Of a stretch of 29,278 bases of DNA, positions 28,793 through 29,278 are shown in pieces. This DNA is from Syntrophorhabdus sp. PtaB.Bin184 (GTDB lineage: Bacteria > Desulfobacterota > Syntrophorhabdia > Syntrophorhabdales > Syntrophorhabdaceae). Position numbers and translations under genes: made by a program. Every line of letters starts with the position of its first letter. The first letter of the stretch is position 1. The stretch covers positions 1 through 29,278 of the forward strand of contig MVQQ01000246.1 of the NCBI GenBank assembly GCA_002067555.1. Direction: 5' to 3'. The notes beneath the pieces were generated by a model. The model saw only the letters and a list, made by a program, of their open reading frames with translations. It made no database searches and was not told where the DNA came from.

Positions 28793-29278
28793 TCGACCAC
28801 CACCTGACGGAACAGCTGCGGAAGTTAAGGCTCGGGGGGTTCACGGAAAGCCTTGATGTAAGGCTCGCCCAGGCAAAGAACGAGGACCTTCCCTATCTGA
28901 CCTTCCTCTCCCTCGTCATCCAGGACGAGATAGAACGCAGGGAAGCAAAGAAGCTTGCCCAGAGGATCCGGCAGGCGTCATTCGAAGAACAGAAAACCCT
29001 CGAGGGGTTCGACTTCGCTTTTAACCCCCGGATCAAAAGGGGGATCGTAACGGACCTTGCAACGTGCCTCTTTATAGAGAAAAAGGAACACGTTCTTATC
29101 TACGGGCTTCCGGGCGTCGGGAAGACGCACGTCGCCCAAGCGCTCGGACACGAGGCGTGCCGGTGGGGATACACGACGCTCTTCGTCAAATCGGCGAAGA
29201 TGCTCCGCAGCCTCTATGCCTCGCGGGCGGACCACTCATGGGAGAGACAATTAAAGAAATACGTGCGGCCCGACCTTC
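28789..29278 (+). CDS. istB: IS21 helper ATPase IstB (partial, cut by window end)
   Basis: The ATG at 28789 overlaps the istA stop as ATGA. The visible 163 residues show the IstB N-terminal helical region (LTEQLRKLRLGGFTESL, then FLSLVIQDEIERREAKKLAQ). The AAA+ domain then begins, with FDFAFNPRIKR and Walker A IYGLPGVGKTHVAQALGHEA. IstB is an AAA+ ATPase that assembles on DNA and directs the transposase. The Walker B motif and the rest lie outside the window. Confidence 0.93.
   Translation, partial: MIDHHLTEQLRKLRLGGFTESLDVRLAQAKNEDLPYLTFLSLVIQDEIERREAKKLAQRIRQASFEEQKTLEGFDFAFNPRIKRGIVTDLATCLFIEKKEHVLIYGLPGVGKTHVAQALGHEACRWGYTTLFVKSAKMLRSLYASRADHSWERQLKKYVRPDL

Larger units (their letters stand above)
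27090..29278 (+). mobile_element. IS21-family insertion sequence (right end outside window)
   Basis: The element contains istA followed by istB with an ATGA overlap, the standard IS21 order. The left end, from about TGGTATATCCCCAC at 27090, has three related motifs: GGTATATCCCCACT (27091-27104), GGTAATTCCCCACTT (27124-27138) and GGTTAATTCCCCACTT (27149-27164). Multiple terminal repeats bound by the transposase are typical of this family. The right end and the target duplication are not in the window. Confidence 0.9.

Overview
The window looks like a chromosomal segment of a GC-rich Gram-negative bacterium. The protein families (an XrtA/PEP-CTERM-type exopolysaccharide locus, a sigma-54 activator with a Fis-type tail, RecD2) suggest Desulfobacterota, the former Deltaproteobacteria, perhaps a Syntrophorhabdus-like lineage. 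That placement is inference from family resemblance; no rRNA or other taxonomic marker is present.

About 1-19.4 kb on the minus strand is one long exopolysaccharide (EPS) locus. Read in the direction of transcription (right to left) it holds: a small secreted protein, a Wza-type export lipoprotein, a GumC/Wzz-type chain-length protein, an ExeA-like AAA ATPase with a LysM tail, a CpsD-like ATPase, a polyprenyl-phosphate sugar transferase, two NodB-fold polysaccharide deacetylases, a GNAT acetyltransferase, a FemAB-family protein, a DegT-type aminotransferase, a GT2 and a GT4 glycosyltransferase, a Wzx-like flippase, an O-antigen ligase/Wzy-like polymerase, a methyltransferase and a PaaK/CapK-like adenylate-forming enzyme. 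A secreted golvesin-domain protein follows and runs off the left edge. Together they describe Wzx/Wzy-dependent EPS assembly with an unusually rich set of tailoring enzymes. No exosortase is visible in the window.

About 19.6-23.6 kb holds the upstream regulatory and precursor genes, also on the minus strand: glmS (glucosamine-6-phosphate supply), a sigma-54-dependent response regulator with an atypical receiver domain, and a small protein that looks like a degenerate receiver. A sigma-54-like promoter and two 13-bp direct repeats lie between the last two.

About 23.8-27.1 kb holds a small HGICPDC zinc-ribbon protein, a repeat-rich gap, recD2 (minus strand) and a divergent small LETM1-like membrane protein (plus strand). 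Seven-base tandem repeats of the AGGTTTC/AGGTCTC type occur at the end of recD2 and again inside the EPS locus between the two glycosyltransferase genes.

From 27.09 kb to the right edge is an IS21-family insertion sequence: a left end with repeated binding-site-like motifs, istA interrupted by a +1 frameshift at a run of seven A, and istB cut by the window end.
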